This document shows positions 61,457-64,000 of a DNA stretch of 64,000 nucleotides, piece by piece. The DNA lies in contig OY829328.1 of NCBI GenBank assembly GCA_963691655.1, positions 14,586,704-14,650,703 on the forward strand. The letters run 5' to 3'. The position numbers were made by a program, and so were the translations under genes. The DNA comes from Toxonevra muliebris. Its lineage: Eukaryota; Arthropoda; Insecta; Diptera; Pallopteridae. The notes under the pieces were generated by a model. The model saw only the letters and a program-made list of their open reading frames with translations. It was not told the DNA's origin and did no database searches. Position 1 is the stretch's first letter, and each line of letters begins with the position of its first letter.

Positions 61457-62486
61457 TTAACCCTCTAAGCCCGCCTCTAGACGGCTTTCACCAAAAGGGA
61501 TGGAATCGCCACCATAACAGTTTTCTTAGAGAATTCCCCAAGCTTTTAAAAAATGCATCAGTTATGAGTAACGCTCGTCTCTTTTTTTGGACCAAAAACT
61601 GTATAAATATTTCTTACAAAAATTTTTAAAAAACTGTAAATCGATTTCAAAAAAACTGTATATTTCGCGGCATCAATTTTTTCAATGAAAATTAACAAGG
61701 AAAGCAATTTACCCATCATCTAAATCGTCTTCGTTCTCCATTTTCATATCTCCTTCTGTAGTTGTATTGAATTTGTGCTTTGAAGAAATTTGACGAAGCG
61801 ATTCCGGCTTTGCTATGAGATATTTATAGAAATCAACGCATGATATTTCAAGTTACATTTGACGACAAGAATCACCTTCAATGTTTCCACTTCTTTCAAA
61901 AATATATTCACAACGAGTTGCCATTGTTCTTTCAGACGTTTTGCATTCCGATTGATAAATTTGAATTTTGAAGCGCTAAAATTTTTATACTTTTTCTTAG
62001 TATAAACGCGGTATTTTGGTAAAAAAAGGCGGTATGCGGTTTTGAAGTTGAAAAAACGATATACTACCGCGAAAAACTGTATAGATGCAAGCGTTACGCA
62101 TGAGTTCTGATACGTATTACAGAAGTTAGCGACAGTCAAAGTAAAAAATTTGTGAAAAATACGAAAATTAATTATTTTGATTGTATTTGGGATAAAAGTG
62201 AAAATAATAAATAAAATACTTCCCGTCATAGTATCCAGATAAAAAAAACTAGCTATGGATAGCTGAGAATTTGAATTTTATATATAAAATATTTAATTAC
62301 TTAAAACAAATTGATAAAATGAACATTCAACAACAAATAATTTTAGGCGTTCAAACTTTCCCACTTCATCAACCCACGTCTATTACTTTTTTTGCGGGGT
62401 TTTTAAATCAGTTTATGATTTTTAAGCCAATATTAACCAATTCCGATTTTTTTTATTAATAAAAAATTTGGGAACTAGAGGGTTAA
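61457..62486. mobile_element. piggyBac-like element with TTAA target sites
   Basis: TTAA at 61457-61460 and 62483-62486 flanks a 1022-bp unit. It begins CCCTCTAAGCCC and, inward from the right, CCCTCTAGTTCCC. TTAA plus CCCTCTA inverted ends indicate piggyBac-like mobilisation. A 138-codon minus-strand open frame (61813-62229) lies inside. It contains NRNAKRLKEQWQLVVN, vaguely like SANT/MADF-type DNA-binding text, but shows no piggyBac transposase and is not called a gene. Confidence 0.65.
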
Positions 62487-63235
62487 CTATCAAAAACGTA
62501 ATATTAAGAAAGGAAAAACTAATATTTAATTTAAAACTCCAACCCCGCCCCCCCCTCCTCTTTCCTCCCCACCCACCATATGAAAATCCTCTGGGCGTGG
62601 CTGTATAGATAACTTCGTTTTTGCATATGCTGCCCTCACTAATTGCATTTTATGTATTCATAAAAGCTTTTGAAAGATAATGCATTTTTGTTGTTGCTTC
62701 TATTCAATAAATACAAGCATACAGTCATTTTAAATGACCATCCATTCTTTTAATGTTTTAACGTAAACACTAAACTTTTTATTAGCTAACATTTTAAACA
62801 ACTTCATTACCTTTTGGCATGCCTTTTTTAATATTTTTGCAATAAAGTTTATGAGTAAACTGTTTAAATTTATTATATTTCCTAATGCAGAAGATCATAA
62901 ATACCTAATATCTAGTAATTAAAACCGACATGGTTAAACAATAAAAAATTGTTCTGGCCAAGATTGAAATTGATTATGTTGCAAAAATTGTGAAATCCTA
63001 GAAACAAAACGAATTTCTTTGTTAAAGCATAAATTAATGAAGTTTTCAATAATTTTCCAAAAGTTGGTAACTCACAATGTTCGAGCGCACCTTCTTCTAA
63101 CCCCGAAAGATGGGGCACTTGAACATTAGTAAGGTGTGTATATGCATATCTCATAAACAGTATAACAAATTGGTTTTCTGCTTTCTGGGTGGAAATATCG
63201 AGCAAAACAACAGAAAAGAATAAAGCGTCACCACT
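62487..63235. other. AT-rich upstream region of the MST-HMG gene
   Basis: A C-rich spot (CCCCGCCCCCCCCTCC, about 62545-62560) and AT-rich sequence. The promoter of the downstream gene is expected here or in the next ~160 bases. No clear TATA box or initiator can be fixed; testis genes often have short, TATA-poor promoters. Confidence 0.35.
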
Positions 63236-63310
63236 GTGCAATGCAAAGAAAACAACAACTCAATAATTTTTAAATCAATCAAAAAAAAAAAAAAAATAGA
63301 AGAAGTTATA

Positions 63311-63373
63311 GATTTTAGTTTTTTGTTTTTAATTATTTTTATTTTTTTCGTTGCATTTTTTCTAATATTTCAG
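63311..63373 (+). promoter_or_regulatory. 3' splice-site-like pyrimidine tract before the start codon
   Basis: A ~60-base T-rich tract ends TTTTTTCTAATATTTCAG at 63373, including a TCTAATA branch-point-like word. It lies 26 bases before the ATG at 63400. This suggests an intron in the 5' untranslated region of the MST-HMG-box gene. No matching donor can be chosen with confidence upstream. Confidence 0.4.
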
Positions 63374-63399
63374 TTAAAAAAATTAATAAAAAGTGAATT

Positions 63400-63777
63400 A
63401 TGTTTGGAAGTAAAGTCACAACCAAATCCAAAGCAACAAATCCATTCTTTGTTTTCCTGCATGAGTTTCGGGAGAGCTTGAAGCGACGTGGTGCTAAGAA
63501 CCTGACAGCAAAACAAATTGCAAGCATGGCTGGCGAAAGATGGCGCCAGATGTCAGCTAGCGATAAACTAACGTATATTGTCTGGGCGCGAAAGAATCAA
63601 CAGCAAACTGATTCAAAACTAAAAATCAAGCGTAAAAGAAGTCGTCATGCTAACAGCAAAACGAGCTTCACAAAAGTCACAAAACGGAAACAACAGAATC
63701 AAAGAGGCGGAGATAGAAGCGGAAACAACAGAGAAGGAGGCCGTGGCCGCTATAGTCGACCAAGTTATCTAAATTGA
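63400..63777 (+). CDS. MST-HMG-box protamine-like sperm chromatin protein
   Basis: A 125-residue basic protein: 16 Lys and 16 Arg against 7 acidic residues, no cysteine. Residues 12-65 form an HMG-box-like domain of the MST (male-specific transcript) type: NPFFVFLHEFRES (14-26), then LTAKQIASMAGERWRQMS (35-52), then DKLTYIVWARK (55-65). The key aromatics are F16/F17, F23, W48 and Y59. The tail (about 70-125) is Lys/Arg-rich, with KIKRKRSR and a Gly/Arg end (GGDRSGNNREGGRGR). In Drosophila, MST-HMG-box proteins (the Mst35B protamines, Tpl94D, Prtl99C) package DNA in elongating spermatids, so a nuclear sperm-chromatin role is inferred. The ATG is the first in frame after the splice-like CAG, and the frame is intact to TGA. 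Lack of cysteine is notable against protamines that form disulphides. Which family member it corresponds to is unknown. Confidence 0.85.
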   Translation: MFGSKVTTKSKATNPFFVFLHEFRESLKRRGAKNLTAKQIASMAGERWRQMSASDKLTYIVWARKNQQQTDSKLKIKRKRSRHANSKTSFTKVTKRKQQNQRGGDRSGNNREGGRGRYSRPSYLN

Positions 63778-63873
63778 TTTTAAAACAGAAACAGGGCAGA
63801 GAGAAAGAAAAACGAAAAATTTGTCATGCTTAAAATGTTTAAATGTGCATATGATCCTTTTTTACATTTTGGA

Positions 63874-63907
63874 AATAAACTAAATTTGTGGTGTATTTTT
63901 TAATAAA
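63874..63907 (+). terminator. Polyadenylation signals of the MST-HMG-box gene
   Basis: AATAAA at 63874-63879 and again at 63902-63907, 97 and 125 bases after the stop codon. Cleavage is expected some 10-30 bases after the used signal, giving a short 3' untranslated region as is common for fly testis genes. Confidence 0.6.
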
Positions 63908-64000
63908 TTGCAAAATGTAGAAAAACAATTTTTTCACTGGGTTGAATCTGATGAAATTCTCAAAATCGAAATCTCTCCCTGAAAAAAAACACCAAAACTG

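Noticed and set aside
61813..62229. 138-codon minus-strand open frame inside a piggyBac-like element
   Set aside because: It is rich in Phe/Ile/Lys as expected from AT-rich DNA. The one DNA-binding-like phrase is too short to call a gene, so it is noted only within the element.
62912..63241. 109-codon minus-strand open frame just upstream of the MST-HMG gene
   Set aside because: No recognisable domain; it overlaps the expected promoter region and has AT-driven composition.

Overview
This 64 kb window is AT-rich, non-coding-looking DNA from a higher fly (Diptera, Brachycera). A tephritid fruit fly is my best guess. The reasons are the AT-rich background, the many CAA/CAG/GTT triplet tracts, the type of transposon debris, and an MST-HMG-box protamine-like gene, a family known from flies. 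The species is inference. No bacterial-style operon, CRISPR array or rRNA gene is present, and no complete tRNA gene was found.

Only one stretch reads as an ordinary intact protein gene: the 125-codon MST-HMG-box gene at the right end (63400-63777, +). It has a 3' splice-site-like sequence 27 bases before its start codon and AATAAA signals after its stop. The rest looks like a giant intron or intergenic space. Weak splice-type evidence points to a larger host gene: a 40-nt exon-like block on the + strand (30504-30543) and two recursive-splice-like junctions on the - strand (about 15898 and 37633). These disagree on strand, so the host gene's orientation is unresolved.

Most of the interpretable content is transposable-element history. 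(1) Three hAT-like DNA elements have terminal inverted repeats (TIRs) and perfect 8-bp target-site duplications (5862-7682, 44208-45133, 47269-47968). The first keeps a recognisable hAT transposase C-terminus and carries a nested non-LTR 3' end; the second carries a nested Tc1/mariner-type MITE. (2) A 1.18 kb Tc1/mariner-superfamily relic (24673-25856) has a 315-bp internally deleted relative (44257-44575). (3) A mariner transposase pseudogene lies at about 39754-40886. (4) Two TTAA-flanked piggyBac-like elements lie at 56827-57436 and 61457-62486. (5) Non-LTR retrotransposon fragments comprise a 3' end (6760-7137), a reverse transcriptase (28068-28647) and an RNase H (15283-15518). (6) Several unclassified foldback or MITE families occur: 10971-11469, 20321-21400, the pair 2527-2695/46315-46485, and the pair 37213-37510/48319-48625. 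(7) tRNA-like SINE-type units lie around 27795-28070, 29432-29482 and 58281-58330.

Between these lie simple repeats and clusters of GAGAG/GAGCGA-type motifs (about 607-655, 2905-3225, 34260-34350, 59015-59150) that could be regulatory. Nothing here amounts to a clear new multi-gene system. The most interesting items are the nested element architecture, the iterated-palindrome element at 20.3-21.4 kb, the shared G-rich/C-rich hairpin family, and the splice-type signals suggesting a hidden host gene.
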